A DNA stretch of 64,000 nt, taken from NCBI RefSeq assembly GCF_003330725.1, contig NZ_CP030840.1:2170001-2234000 (forward strand). The letters run 5' to 3'. A model generated the notes under the pieces. That model had not been told where the DNA came from. It saw only the letters and a program-made list of their open reading frames with translations, and ran no database searches. Numbering within the stretch: the first letter of the stretch is position 1; every line of letters begins with the position of its first letter. Position numbers and translations under genes: made by a program. Shown one piece after another: positions 36,824-46,465 of the stretch. Source of the stretch: Acidisarcina polymorpha. GTDB taxonomy: Bacteria > Acidobacteriota > Terriglobia > Terriglobales > Acidobacteriaceae.

Positions 36824-37201
36824 TCATGCGTGTAGTCGGGACCGAAGGCACGCGGAATTGCCCGGATGTATCGTGCGGGTCGGCTCGCCGGGCCGATGCT
36901 CCTCGAGGATTCCGGTCGCTACGACGAAGGCTCCCGAGGATGCGCCATGGTCGTGGAAGCCGGTGGATTGCCCCGGCAGCCAGCTGATCACCCAGATGTC
37001 ATGATCCGGGCCATGATATAGCCGTTCATACCAGCGCCGGTCGGCGCGCAGCCGCGCCCGATCTATCCATGCATCGGAAGAAGCGAAATGCGAGACGATG
37101 TTGGCGAGTTCCTCGGGAGTTCTCGAGTCCAGACTGGATAGGTCGCTCCCAGCAGGCATTGGGATGACGGCCTCGTGCGTAAGTTGTTCATCGGTTGCCA
37201 T
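36824..37201 (-). CDS. Cysteine dioxygenase-like cupin, frameshifted at 3' end
   Basis: A 125-residue frame of the cysteine dioxygenase family, which oxidises Cys to cysteine sulfinate with iron. The N-terminal helices and the cupin motif LPGQSTGFHDHGASSGAF hold two of the three iron-binding His residues. At about 36850 the frame breaks: family members continue as RAFGPDYTHDV and HAYSPP, and exactly this is read one base out of phase, running on into the rhodanese gene. The third His ligand lies after the break, so the product as read is probably inactive. AGGAG seven bases before the ATG shows translation was once real. A sequencing error is possible. Confidence 0.75.
   Translation of the reverse strand: MATDEQLTHEAVIPMPAGSDLSSLDSRTPEELANIVSHFASSDAWIDRARLRADRRWYERLYHGPDHDIWVISWLPGQSTGFHDHGASSGAFVVATGILEEHRPGEPTRTIHPGNSACLRSRLHA
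36850..36853 (-). other. Frameshift point in dioxygenase-rhodanese gene
   Basis: On the minus strand, TTCC is followed by one extra base before CGTGCCTTCGG. Removing one base joins PGNS to RAFGPDYTHDV in frame, restoring a dioxygenase-rhodanese fusion of about 310 residues. Confidence 0.6.
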
Positions 37202-37216
37202 GAAATATCTCCTGGG

Positions 37217-37236
37217 GAAGCCGCATCTACGGCTTC
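37217..37236. promoter_or_regulatory. Hairpin in dioxygenase leader
   Basis: GAAGCCG and CGGCTTC pair around a six-base loop, immediately before the AGGAG of the dioxygenase gene. It could regulate translation, or be a remnant of an upstream terminator, since TTT follows on the plus strand. Confidence 0.3.
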
Positions 37237-37831
37237 TTTAGTCCCTGTGATTCAGCCGGCCCGGACCGGTGTGGTTCATTTTCCTTCTCTCCCGTAGCCG
37301 TCGGTTGCGGCTGATATCGCCGTCGCCTCTGGTGGGCTGCTTGGCGGCGACAGGCTGGCAAAAAGCTCGCAAAACGAGACGGTCAAGATGGCGCGCTTCG
37401 TTAGAGCAGCGAGATGCATGTGTCGCTCCACGGCTGGACCCTCGCGAACAAGGCACACAGGGGAGGGCGGTTTGTCGACGGATCCTGCGGGCAGATAACG
37501 GGGAAGTTCAGATGAGCTTTAGAGAAGGCGCTTCAGAGAGTCTGAAGAGAATATCGCGGCTCACCCAATGGAGGGATGGTCGCAGCGACAACAACGAAGC
37601 GTGGGAAATGCCATGGCCTGACATTAACATGGCGCCAAGAATCGGGTCAATGTTTCAGCGCCAATAGTCGCCTTGGGACGTGACACTTTCTGAAGACGTT
37701 CCCTTTCGGGAAGTCAGGCAGTTGAATCGAACGTCGTAACTTCGATGCAATGACTTTTCTAGTGAAAAAGCTTCTGCGCAAATCAAGATCTCGAGGACGA
37801 TCTACCAGAGTTAGCCGTCAATCAACCGCTT
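37237..37831. other. Intergenic region, no gene seen
   Basis: About 600 bases between the dioxygenase start and the carboxymuconolactone-type gene. Open frames on both strands are short, unusually basic and have no recognisable homology. I see no repeats of note. Confidence 0.4.
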
Positions 37832-38410
37832 TCATTGCGGATCAGAATTCTGTACTCGTGTCGTGACATAGCCCTCATGCGCCATGCTCGCTCCCATAGG
37901 AATGTAGGCTTCCTCTTCCTGCGGTGCCCAGGTGGCAAGACCGTCAACGTAGCGGTTGTACATGCAGAAGGCCGCGGCGATCAGGACCGTGTCGTGAATT
38001 TCAGTGTCAGTTGCACCTTGCTCGCGCGCACGTGCAATGTCTTCAGCAGTGACCCGCTTGCCCCCTTGCTGGACGTGGCCGGCGATGTTCAAAAGCGCTT
38101 TCAGTTTCGGCGAAATAGGAGCGGCCTCAAAGTCCCGTTTGATTGCGGAGATCAGCGCGAAATTCGTCGCAAGTTCCACCGGGCCGCCTAAATGATGGGC
38201 GGCAGCGGCGCCGTGACTTGTCTGGCAGAAATGACAATCGTTCTGGCTTGACGTGTAGGTGGCGATGATTTCGCGGTCTGCTCTCGAGAGCGTGTTGGGT
38301 CCGCGGAGGAGGACTTCGGCCAGCCTGCGCAGGGGCTCTGCTGTGTCGGGCCGGAAGGCGAGCGGTCCGGTAATTCCTGGAAGTCCTTCTGGAAATGTGA
38401 TGTGGGGCAT
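37832..38410 (-). CDS. Carboxymuconolactone decarboxylase/AhpD-like peroxidase
   Basis: A 192-residue member of the AhpD/CMD fold, peroxidase-related subgroup. The active-site pattern is NDCHFCQTSHG, a CxxC followed by the catalytic His. These proteins reduce peroxides through the Cys pair. It is not part of the ahpC-ahpD operon. The start at 38410 (MPHITFPEGLPG) is supported by GGAGGAGAG just upstream; a further in-frame ATG at 38434 is unlikely. The C-terminal region (CMYNRYVDGLATW) is typical of the subgroup. Confidence 0.87.
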   Translation of the reverse strand: MPHITFPEGLPGITGPLAFRPDTAEPLRRLAEVLLRGPNTLSRADREIIATYTSSQNDCHFCQTSHGAAAAHHLGGPVELATNFALISAIKRDFEAAPISPKLKALLNIAGHVQQGGKRVTAEDIARAREQGATDTEIHDTVLIAAAFCMYNRYVDGLATWAPQEEEAYIPMGASMAHEGYVTTRVQNSDPQ

Positions 38411-38942
38411 TGGGCTCTCCTCCGCTTTGCTCAATCTCGATTGGCTTTCGGTAGCCCATGCTACGCGGATTCAAGGGCCGTGCGCCTCCATCCAAAGGTG
38501 GAGAGCGGTTCCCACAGAGCCGCATCGTGTACTGCTGCCGCACTCTTCAGCCGGCACCCCCCATTCAAGACTCTTTTCAGCCTGAGTGGGATAGCCAGTC
38601 ATGCGGGCGGAAAGCGCGGAGTTACTACTGTTCTCATTCCACCGATAAGTCGCAGGTGGGAGATAGATCCCCAACCTATGGGTGATGTGTATGTATCTGA
38701 CATTCCGCGAGAATGACCTCCGTCTGCTTCAGGAATCTATAACCACTTACATAAGATGATCGGGCGTCTCTTTCAGAACGACCATGTCAACAGCAACCGA
38801 TGGTCACATCAGCGGATGATCGTGTCTTACTCCGTGGGGTACCAGCAAGGCTCAAGGACTTTCCGCGGCATCTGTTGCACTTCTGCCAGCTCGAGCGCCA
38901 ACGACGCGCGAGAGCGCACTGAACGACATTTTTGGAGGCAAC
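38411..38942. other. Intergenic region, no gene seen
   Basis: About 530 bases between divergent genes (the AhpD-like gene on minus, the TonB receptor on plus). It should contain both promoters. The ribosome site GGAGG at 38935-38939 belongs to the receptor gene. No repeat or gene is supported. Confidence 0.4.
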
Positions 38943-41900
38943 ATGAAGTTGCGCATTCCGTTCTTTACCATATGCCTGTTGCTAGTAGCGGGACCCATCC
39001 CTGTGACAGTACAATTGCACGCGCAAGCTACCACCGCTTCTATTCACGGCATCGTTACCGATTCCACTGGCGCGGTGCTTCCAGATGCGACCGTCACAGT
39101 TGTGAACACCAGCACAAGTATTTCGGCCATCCAGGAAACCGACAGCAAAGGCTATTTCATTTTTCCTGATCTTCACATTGGTGGTCCATACACGGTTACC
39201 GTTGGCAAAGACGGCTTTCGGAAGTTCGTTTCGACGGGAATCATGCTGGATTTAAGTTCCGCGCGGGAAGTAGAAGCCAAGCTTGAGATCGGGGCATCAT
39301 CACAGACGGTCCAGGTGAATTCAGCCACAATCCAGGTAGAGACAGCCGATGTGCAGCTCAAGCACGTGATCGGCGCCGCCGAACTCGAAGAGTTGCCGAC
39401 CCTCGGCCGCGATGCCGTCCAGTTGCAAAAAACCGCGCCGGGCGTTGTAGAAGCAAACGATCGTGAGGGCACTTTCTCTACGAACGGAAGCCAGACGCAG
39501 GAGAATTCGTATCTGCTGGATGGCACCGACATCAACGACATTCTGCTGAACCAGCCCGGCATCACGGTGAATCCGGATGCGCTGGCCGAGGTAAATATCA
39601 TCTCGAGCACGCTCGATCCTCAGTTCAGCCGCAACTCCGGAGCCATTGTCGACGAAGCTCTGAAGAGCGGCACCAACCAGTTTCACGGGAACGGATTCGA
39701 GTTCTATCGCGACACATTCCTCAATAATGGCAACTACTTCTCGGCAACTCGGCCAGTGTTTCACCAGAACGTCTTTGGAGGCACGCTGGGGGGACCTATC
39801 CTTCGCAATCGCGCATTCTTCTTCGTCGCTTACCAGGGTCTCAGGAATCGCACCGCGCAAACCCAGCTCACTCAGGTATTCAGCAGCGATCAGAGAAGCG
39901 GAAACTTCTCTACCGACGGGGGATTCTCGAACAACCCGATTCCGTTTCCCGGCGGACTACAGGGGCCGACAGGCTTTTGTCCCGCCGGAACAACATGGAA
40001 GCAGTGCTTCCCAAATGGCCAGATTCCCGCGTCGGAGTTTAATCCGATTGCCACAAGTCTGCTCAACAAGTATGTTCCCCCGGCCAACTTCACCAGCGGC
40101 GGCATCAACTACTACAACTTCAATGCCCCGAACACCGCCGGCGACGATCAAGGCATCATTCGCATCGACGATCAACTCACAGCAAAAGACACACTCTGGG
40201 CCTCAACGATCTTCGATTCAAACCCGAGCACGAATACATTGCCACTGCCCTCGACTGAATCGACAGGTACGGGAGCCAATCTGCCTGGCTTTGCGGCTGA
40301 CAACTCATCCCACATCAAACTTTTCAACGCTTCGTGGACGCATATCTTCAATAGCAACACATTGAATGAACTGCGCGCTGGATATTTCCGGTACAACTTC
40401 GCTGAGCTGGAACCGGCAGCATCTACGCTCGCCGCTCCGTCCTCGTTCGGATTCAATATTGTTCCGCAGGACGCAGCTGCCGCCACACTGCCCTTCATGA
40501 ATGTCAATGGATATTTCGCCCTGGGTTTCAGTACCAATGGGCCGCAACCCCGCAAGGATGAAAACTACACATACTTCGACAACTTCAGCAAGGTGGCCGG
40601 AAGTCATAACTTGAAATTCGGAGCTAGCGTCGAACGCTTCGTGTTTAGCAACCCGTACTATTCCGACAATAGCGGATATTTCAATTTTGTTGGCTCCGGC
40701 ACCTATAGCACTGGCGACCCGGCCGCCGACTTTCTGCTTGGCGTTCCAGCGACCTATAACCAGGGATCGGGTTTCTTTGTGGATGTCAGGGCCTCGCAAT
40801 ATTATGCATATGCGCAGGACCACTGGAGGGTCTCCGATACTCTCACATTGGCTTACGGAATTGGATATGACGCAGAGACTCCGTTCGAGAACCTCCAATA
40901 TGGGGGAGTGGGCGTAACCTGCTGGCTGCCCAACAATGCGCAATCCAAGGTCTTCCCCAACGCGCCTCCAGGGCTGCTGTACCCAGGCGACCCGGGATGC
41001 AATCGAAACGGCGGACCGACAACTCACTGGAATCATTTTTCGCCGCGCGCCGGGTTTGCCTGGTCTCCCAATGGAGAGATCGGTGCGCTCACCGGCGCCT
41101 CGGGCCAACACTCGCTTGTCGTCCGGGGCGGCTTTGGCGTGTATTGGAACCGTCCGCAAAGTGAAGGTACGCAGGAGAACTCGAACGATGCCCCATTTTC
41201 CCTGAACAGCTTGGGCGCAGCAGGCATGGGAGGCAGCCCAAGTTTTGCAAATCCATTCCAGGATATCGCTGGCACCCCAGGAGCGTCTTACCCAACAAAT
41301 CCGTTTCCCTATACAGTGCCGAAGCCGGGTCCGAATGTGAGCTTCTCCTCTCTCTATCCACTGGAGATGGACAATCTCACTTCCGAGTTCGACGTTCCGT
41401 ACACTTATAACTTCAACCTGAATGTACAGCGCGCTCTGCCCAGCAACATGGTGCTCACCGTGGGCTATGTTGGTTCCCTCGGCAGGAAGCTGATGCGCGC
41501 AGGGGATGGGAACCGGACGACGCAGGCAGGCCACGATGCATGTCTGAGCGGAACAGGAACGGGCGCGCCAATTGTGCTGGGCAACAACACATTCTCCTGC
41601 GTGCAACTGGCCAACGCGCAGTCTCTCTATTTCCCCGGCAATAAGACACAGCCGGCAGTGGTTCCCGGTTCCCAGATCCCGGGACTGTTTCCCAATGGCC
41701 TGCCTTACTACCTATCCATTGGCGGCATGTACACCAACGGCGCTTCCAGTTACAACTCGCTGCAGGTCTCCCTGGCGAAGACTCCCACTCGTGGACTGTA
41801 CTTCGCTCTTGCGTATACCTATAGTCACGCACTGGATAATGCCTCCGGTTTGGAGGATTCAGTAGCAAACGGCTACGGCAGTAACTATGTTCCCGGCTTC

Positions 41901-42530
41901 GAGCATTTGAGTTATGGCGATTCTGCTTACGATGCGCGTCATCGATTCGTGGGGCTATACAACTACGAGATACCAGTGCCGCATGCCATGACTAGCAATC
42001 CCGGCGCACGATGGGCATTGGCAGGTTGGCATCTCTCTGGAGTTACTGCGCTGCAGGCGGGATTCCCGGTCACCATCTATGACGCGGGAGTTTACAACTC
42101 GCTTTATTGCGACCAGTTCAGCTTTGTGAATTGTCCAGATGTCCCTAACACGTCGACATTCCACATCAAGACGCTGAACCCCAGGCACGCCGGTAATTAT
42201 TGGTTCAATCCCGCGACGTTCTCCCAGGAGCCTATTGGCACCTTTGGAAATGTGAAGCGGAACTTCTTCCACGGGCCCGGATTCAACTACTCCAACATAG
42301 AGATTTACAAGAACCTGCCGGTGGGAGGGGCTGACAGCCGGCAGTATATCCAACTGCGACTAGAAGCCTACAACGCCTTCAATCATGCGAATTTCGCAAA
42401 TCCAAATGGCAACTTCGGCGCAGGCTCTCCCGCGTTCGGATCAATCAACTCCGTCGATCAGCCTGTGAGTACCAGCGGTGATCCTCAGCCGGGGCGCGCC
42501 ATTCAGCTTGCAGGCAAATTCTATTTCTAG
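38943..42530 (+). CDS. TonB-dependent receptor, Oar-like
   Basis: A 1195-residue outer-membrane receptor. A Sec signal (hydrophobic FFTICLLLVAGPIPV) is followed at about 30-115 by a carboxypeptidase-regulatory domain (TASIHGIVTDSTGAVLPDATV), the plug (TNGSQTQENSYLLDGTDIND) and a very long barrel ending GKFYF. GGAGG precedes the ATG by four bases. It is followed by a strong hairpin, an MFS transporter gene and a GH44 glycanase gene, so sugar or oligosaccharide uptake is a reasonable guess. It is only distantly related to the receptor at 29.7-33 kb. Confidence 0.95.
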   Translation: MKLRIPFFTICLLLVAGPIPVTVQLHAQATTASIHGIVTDSTGAVLPDATVTVVNTSTSISAIQETDSKGYFIFPDLHIGGPYTVTVGKDGFRKFVSTGIMLDLSSAREVEAKLEIGASSQTVQVNSATIQVETADVQLKHVIGAAELEELPTLGRDAVQLQKTAPGVVEANDREGTFSTNGSQTQENSYLLDGTDINDILLNQPGITVNPDALAEVNIISSTLDPQFSRNSGAIVDEALKSGTNQFHGNGFEFYRDTFLNNGNYFSATRPVFHQNVFGGTLGGPILRNRAFFFVAYQGLRNRTAQTQLTQVFSSDQRSGNFSTDGGFSNNPIPFPGGLQGPTGFCPAGTTWKQCFPNGQIPASEFNPIATSLLNKYVPPANFTSGGINYYNFNAPNTAGDDQGIIRIDDQLTAKDTLWASTIFDSNPSTNTLPLPSTESTGTGANLPGFAADNSSHIKLFNASWTHIFNSNTLNELRAGYFRYNFAELEPAASTLAAPSSFGFNIVPQDAAAATLPFMNVNGYFALGFSTNGPQPRKDENYTYFDNFSKVAGSHNLKFGASVERFVFSNPYYSDNSGYFNFVGSGTYSTGDPAADFLLGVPATYNQGSGFFVDVRASQYYAYAQDHWRVSDTLTLAYGIGYDAETPFENLQYGGVGVTCWLPNNAQSKVFPNAPPGLLYPGDPGCNRNGGPTTHWNHFSPRAGFAWSPNGEIGALTGASGQHSLVVRGGFGVYWNRPQSEGTQENSNDAPFSLNSLGAAGMGGSPSFANPFQDIAGTPGASYPTNPFPYTVPKPGPNVSFSSLYPLEMDNLTSEFDVPYTYNFNLNVQRALPSNMVLTVGYVGSLGRKLMRAGDGNRTTQAGHDACLSGTGTGAPIVLGNNTFSCVQLANAQSLYFPGNKTQPAVVPGSQIPGLFPNGLPYYLSIGGMYTNGASSYNSLQVSLAKTPTRGLYFALAYTYSHALDNASGLEDSVANGYGSNYVPGFEHLSYGDSAYDARHRFVGLYNYEIPVPHAMTSNPGARWALAGWHLSGVTALQAGFPVTIYDAGVYNSLYCDQFSFVNCPDVPNTSTFHIKTLNPRHAGNYWFNPATFSQEPIGTFGNVKRNFFHGPGFNYSNIEIYKNLPVGGADSRQYIQLRLEAYNAFNHANFANPNGNFGAGSPAFGSINSVDQPVSTSGDPQPGRAIQLAGKFYF

Positions 42531-42531
42531 C

Positions 42532-42581
42532 GATTGCGCCAGGTTGAGGAGAGACAAACTCCTCGACCTGGAATCGCAATC
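42532..42581 (+). terminator. Long hairpin after TonB receptor
   Basis: CCAGGTTGAGGAG pairs with CTCCTCGACCTGG (one G-T pair) around a seven-base loop. The stem continues with GATTGCG pairing with CGCAATC across a three-base bulge, giving about 20 base pairs in all. There is no T-run after it, so it may act as an mRNA 3'-end stabiliser or a processing signal as well as a terminator. It separates the receptor from the MFS gene. Confidence 0.7.
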
Positions 42582-42664
42582 CACTAGATATCGAAGCATC
42601 AAGAGGCGTTACTCTGGTTGCGCCTGTGCTTAAAACGATGGTCAACACTATTGAAAGGCACACC

Positions 42665-43951
42665 ATGGCGATGAGCGAAAGAACCACTCAGCGAGCAGAG
42701 AGCGAGAACTCCCTTCACTATGCCGGGTGGGGAGTGGTTGCTGCCGCTTTTGCAGGCGTGATGGTGAGCTTTGCTCCCATCGTTCCTTATACCTTCAGCC
42801 TCTTCCTGAATCCGCTGCATGCGGCGTTTGGCTGGAGGCGCGAAGCCATCGGGGGCAGCTTCGCGCTCGCAGCAATTACCGTCGCTTTGGTTTCTCCACT
42901 TATAGGGCTTCTGCTCGATCGCCTTCCGCCGCGCCGCATCATCCTGCCTTCGATTCTCATCTTCGCGTTGGCGCTCGCATCCCTAAGCAGGCTTGGACCA
43001 AACCTAAGGCAGTTCTATCTCTCATTTTTTGTGCTGGGGCTTGTCGCCAACGGCACCGCACAGTTTGCGTATGCGCGTACCGTTCTCTCGTGGTTTTACA
43101 AGCACCGAGGTCTCGCTCTTGCGCTGGTGCTCACCGGCAGCGGGGTTGGTTCGATTCTTATCCCTCCACTTACTCAATGGACGATTGAACATCATGGATG
43201 GCGCGCCGCCTACCTGATGCTGGGCTGTATCGCTTTGCTGGGTCTTCCGCTAACGGCGCTGCTGGTTCGCAACCGGCCTGATGCGGTGGTGGCGGACGAT
43301 CGCCCGGCAGTCTCCGGCGCCACGGTTGCCGCCGCCTTACGGAGTGGACCCTTTTGGATTTTGGCCTCTATCATCATGCTCTCTGCGTTCAGCGAGAACG
43401 GGCTGGTTACGAACCTGGCAGCAATCGTCACCGAACACGGCGTGAGCGCGCGGACCGCTGCGCTTGCCCTCTCGGTCCGAGGCGGCGCCGGCATTGGAGG
43501 CAGGCTTTGCGTCGGATTTCTTATTGACCGCTTCTCGCCGCAGCGCATTCAAACATTCGTTCTACTGCTGTCGGCAGTTGGCGCGCTGGTGCTTGCTTTC
43601 GCACATACATCCCCGGTGGTGCTGATTGGAGCGGCGGTGTTGGGGGTAGGTCTGGGCAGCGAAGCCGATGTCGCGCCATATTTGCTCGCGCATTATTTCG
43701 GCCGGAAGCACTTCTCCGTTCTATACGGATTGACGTGGACAGCGTATGCCATTGGCGGAGCGACCGGCCCCATGGCGATCGGACACTGGTATGATCGCGC
43801 GGGCTTCTATCAACCTCGCTTCATCGTGTACCTTGCATGCGTCGCCTTTGCAGCCGTCGCCATCAGCCTGCTACTGCGGCGCAACTCTACGCATATCTCG
43901 AATGATGCCGACAAGATGGTTCCAGCAGGCGCAGTGTTTCTCGAAGATTAA
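42665..43951 (+). CDS. MFS transporter (oxalate/monocarboxylate-type)
   Basis: A 428-residue transporter with twelve predicted membrane helices. The loop between helices 2 and 3 carries the MFS basic motif (LLDRLPPRRIIL), with a second copy in the C-half (GFLIDRFSPQRIQ). The region AYARTVLSWFYKHRGLALAL is typical of the monocarboxylate/OFA group, which move small carboxylates. The start at 42665 follows AAAGG; upstream starts at 42626 or 42638 in the same frame are possible. The substrate is unknown; the neighbours suggest a product of polysaccharide breakdown. Confidence 0.88.
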   Translation: MAMSERTTQRAESENSLHYAGWGVVAAAFAGVMVSFAPIVPYTFSLFLNPLHAAFGWRREAIGGSFALAAITVALVSPLIGLLLDRLPPRRIILPSILIFALALASLSRLGPNLRQFYLSFFVLGLVANGTAQFAYARTVLSWFYKHRGLALALVLTGSGVGSILIPPLTQWTIEHHGWRAAYLMLGCIALLGLPLTALLVRNRPDAVVADDRPAVSGATVAAALRSGPFWILASIIMLSAFSENGLVTNLAAIVTEHGVSARTAALALSVRGGAGIGGRLCVGFLIDRFSPQRIQTFVLLLSAVGALVLAFAHTSPVVLIGAAVLGVGLGSEADVAPYLLAHYFGRKHFSVLYGLTWTAYAIGGATGPMAIGHWYDRAGFYQPRFIVYLACVAFAAVAISLLLRRNSTHISNDADKMVPAGAVFLED

Positions 43952-44206
43952 GGTCGCCCGGCGGTTCCACCCAGACCGGTTGCAACCCAACTCGAGGAAG
44001 ATCGATTCTCCGAACCGCTGTTCTGAACTATTGCTAGGGCCGCCTGCGCGCTTTTGAAGCTTATTCCACCTCCGTGCGCACGGTCGCGATTTCAGGCTTA
44101 TCCAGTCGCCGCGGCTGAAGCCAGTGTCCAGACCAAAGTAACTTGTCAGGTTCAGAACGGAGTCCTAGTCTCTTGAGGTAACGCTTAAGTTATCTCCGGA
44201 GATAAA
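43952..44206. other. Intergenic region before GH44 gene
   Basis: About 255 bases with no supported gene. TCCGGAGATAAAATG gives a ribosome site directly before the GH44 start at 44207. No clear promoter could be picked out. Confidence 0.4.
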
Positions 44207-46417
44207 ATGGTTACCAAGCTGCAAAGCCTTTTCGCCGTATTTTCACTTGCTGCAGCCCTCTGGAACAGTGCCAATGGACACGCACAGACAACTCCCGTTC
44301 TCTCCGTCAATGCGGCCGCCAATCAGCATGCCATCAATCCGAACATCTATGGCATCGCCAGCTATGGGCTGGATGCCAGCTTCGCTCAGGAGATCCAGGT
44401 GCCGAATGTTCGCTGGGGCGGGGACGGCGCCTCTCGCTACAACTGGGAGGTAGACTCAAGCAACTCCGGTTTTGACTGGTACTTCATGGGCGGCAGCGGA
44501 GTGAGTAATCCCGTCCCAAGCGCTTCGGCGGATCTTATGATCAATACCTATAAATCGGCAAATGCTGGCGCGCTGATCACGATTCCCATCATTCCGTATG
44601 TAAACAACAGCTCTGCCTGGAGCTGCAGCTTTCCGACTTCGATCTACGGCGCGCAGCAGTCGACCAATCCGTATGTGCACCCCAATGGAGAAGACTGCGG
44701 CAACAGTATTTCGTCAACCGGCGCTCAGCTGACCGACATCGATATAGTGGCCAACAATCTTCCCAACTCCACAGCGCTGCAGCAGGGCTGGCTGCGACAC
44801 CTGGTGTCTACGTTCGGCGCCGCGGCTCAGGGCGGCGTGCCCTTCTACCAGCTTGATAATGAACCTAGCGGCTGGGGCAATACCCATCGCGATATCGAGC
44901 CGAATGGCGCAAACTACAAGACCATTATCTCGCTTGGACAGCAGTACGCTGCGGCGATCAAGCAGGTGGATCCTACTGCGACGGTGCTTGGACCCTCCGA
45001 TTTCACGCTCGGCGGCTGGGTTGGAACGCCCAGCCTGCAGAACAACCTCTATGCGGGCCAGTATTACCTGCAGAAAATGGCTACTTATAACCGGGCGAAC
45101 GGCAAGCGCATTCTTGATTATTTCGATGAACACTACTATCCGCAATTTACCGATGCTACCTCACAGCTCGCCTCAACACGCACCTTCTGGGACCCGACCT
45201 ACAACGGAGGCACGTGGGTGGAGCAATATGATTTCGATGGTCCCATGCAACTGATTCCACGTTTCCAGCAGTGGATCGCCCAATACTACCCGGGAACCGG
45301 ATTATCGTTTTCAGAATATTCGATCGACAGCGGCAACAAGCTCATCACCGATGGGCTGGCCGAGGCCGACGTGCTCGGAATCTTCGGCTGGCAACAAGTG
45401 GATCTGGCTAACATGTGGAGTCCGCCCGCGCCGACTGATCCCATCGCGTACGCTTTTCGCCTCTACCGCAACTACGATGGACTCGGCAGCCAGTTTGGCG
45501 CCACCAGCATTTCGGCCGGCAGCAGCGACCCGGCCGCACTTCCGATCTACGGAGCGTTTCGCTCCTCCGACGGCTCCCTCACTTTGGTGGTGCTGAACAA
45601 GACCACAGCGGCGACCCCGACGACGCTTTCTTTAGGCAACTTCAGCGCTGCAGGCTCGGCTGCGATCTACAGCTACAGCAACGCCGACCTAACCCAGATC
45701 ACATCGCAAGGCAACGTGTCGCTGGTTGCAAACTCGCTGACTTACACTTATCCCGCTTACTCCGCGACCATGATCGTCGTTGCTCCCCCGTTGGGCGAGG
45801 CGGTGGGCGCGTCAAGCAGGGCGCTGCAGTTTGGGACCGCTCCCTTCGGCACCAGCACAAGCCTTTCACTCAACCTTACGAACCACTCCTCAGCAGGCGC
45901 GGTGACCGCAACCGCGTCGATTAATGGACCGAGTTATCTGCTTTCCGCCAACGGCTGTAAGGCCGGGATTAAGCCAGGCAACAGCTGTGCGTTGCAGGTC
46001 GCATTTTCTCCGGTAAAGATAGGACCTCATAACGACATCCTGACCATAACCCCGAGTGCCGGACCGGCCATCTCGGTCGAGCTGAGCGGCATTGCTTCGG
46101 CTGCGGCAGTTTCTATTTTGCCCGCGTCTGGTCTGGCATTTGGAACGATCGCCTTTGGCACGACGGCCACCCTGCCGCTTACCATCAAGAATGTCGCCTC
46201 GGCTGGCGCAGTAACTGCAACCGAAACCATCAACGGACCCAGCTATAAGGTGCTCGCCAACAACTGCCTCACCGGAGTGACCGAGGGCCAGACATGCACG
46301 ATGCAAGTCGAATTTGATCCGCGCTCTGCCGCCCCGCACAATGACGTCATGACCATCACGACGAATTCCGGGGATGTATACCGGGTAAACCTTACGGGAG
46401 TCGCCTCTCAGCCATAA
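44207..46417 (+). CDS. Secreted GH44 glycoside hydrolase with C-terminal Ig-like repeats
   Basis: A 736-residue secreted enzyme. A signal peptide at 1-26 ends NGHAQ. The GH44 catalytic domain spans about 40-520: the acid/base Glu 219 lies in YQLDNEPSGWGNTHRD and the nucleophile Glu 370 in LSFSEYSID. GH44 enzymes are endo-beta-glucanases or xyloglucanases with a retaining mechanism. The C-terminal part has two repeats of about 100 residues (535-630 and 635-735) of the choice-of-anchor D/ASPM-SPD-2-Hydin type, each with Cys-containing NGC/NNC and HND.LTIT motifs. It follows a TonB receptor and an MFS gene. Confidence 0.88.
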   Translation: MVTKLQSLFAVFSLAAALWNSANGHAQTTPVLSVNAAANQHAINPNIYGIASYGLDASFAQEIQVPNVRWGGDGASRYNWEVDSSNSGFDWYFMGGSGVSNPVPSASADLMINTYKSANAGALITIPIIPYVNNSSAWSCSFPTSIYGAQQSTNPYVHPNGEDCGNSISSTGAQLTDIDIVANNLPNSTALQQGWLRHLVSTFGAAAQGGVPFYQLDNEPSGWGNTHRDIEPNGANYKTIISLGQQYAAAIKQVDPTATVLGPSDFTLGGWVGTPSLQNNLYAGQYYLQKMATYNRANGKRILDYFDEHYYPQFTDATSQLASTRTFWDPTYNGGTWVEQYDFDGPMQLIPRFQQWIAQYYPGTGLSFSEYSIDSGNKLITDGLAEADVLGIFGWQQVDLANMWSPPAPTDPIAYAFRLYRNYDGLGSQFGATSISAGSSDPAALPIYGAFRSSDGSLTLVVLNKTTAATPTTLSLGNFSAAGSAAIYSYSNADLTQITSQGNVSLVANSLTYTYPAYSATMIVVAPPLGEAVGASSRALQFGTAPFGTSTSLSLNLTNHSSAGAVTATASINGPSYLLSANGCKAGIKPGNSCALQVAFSPVKIGPHNDILTITPSAGPAISVELSGIASAAAVSILPASGLAFGTIAFGTTATLPLTIKNVASAGAVTATETINGPSYKVLANNCLTGVTEGQTCTMQVEFDPRSAAPHNDVMTITTNSGDVYRVNLTGVASQP

Positions 46418-46465
46418 GCCACCGCGCATCTCAACAGATGGGAACAGCCGGACGATCGCGGCCGG

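Noticed and set aside
37269-37667. 132-codon frame between dioxygenase and AhpD-like genes
   Set aside because: Very Arg-rich, no homology, no ribosome site; treated as non-coding.
40305-41606. 433-codon open frame antisense to the TonB receptor
   Set aside because: It lies fully inside a well-supported Oar gene, has no family resemblance and reflects GC-rich third-position bias on the opposite strand.
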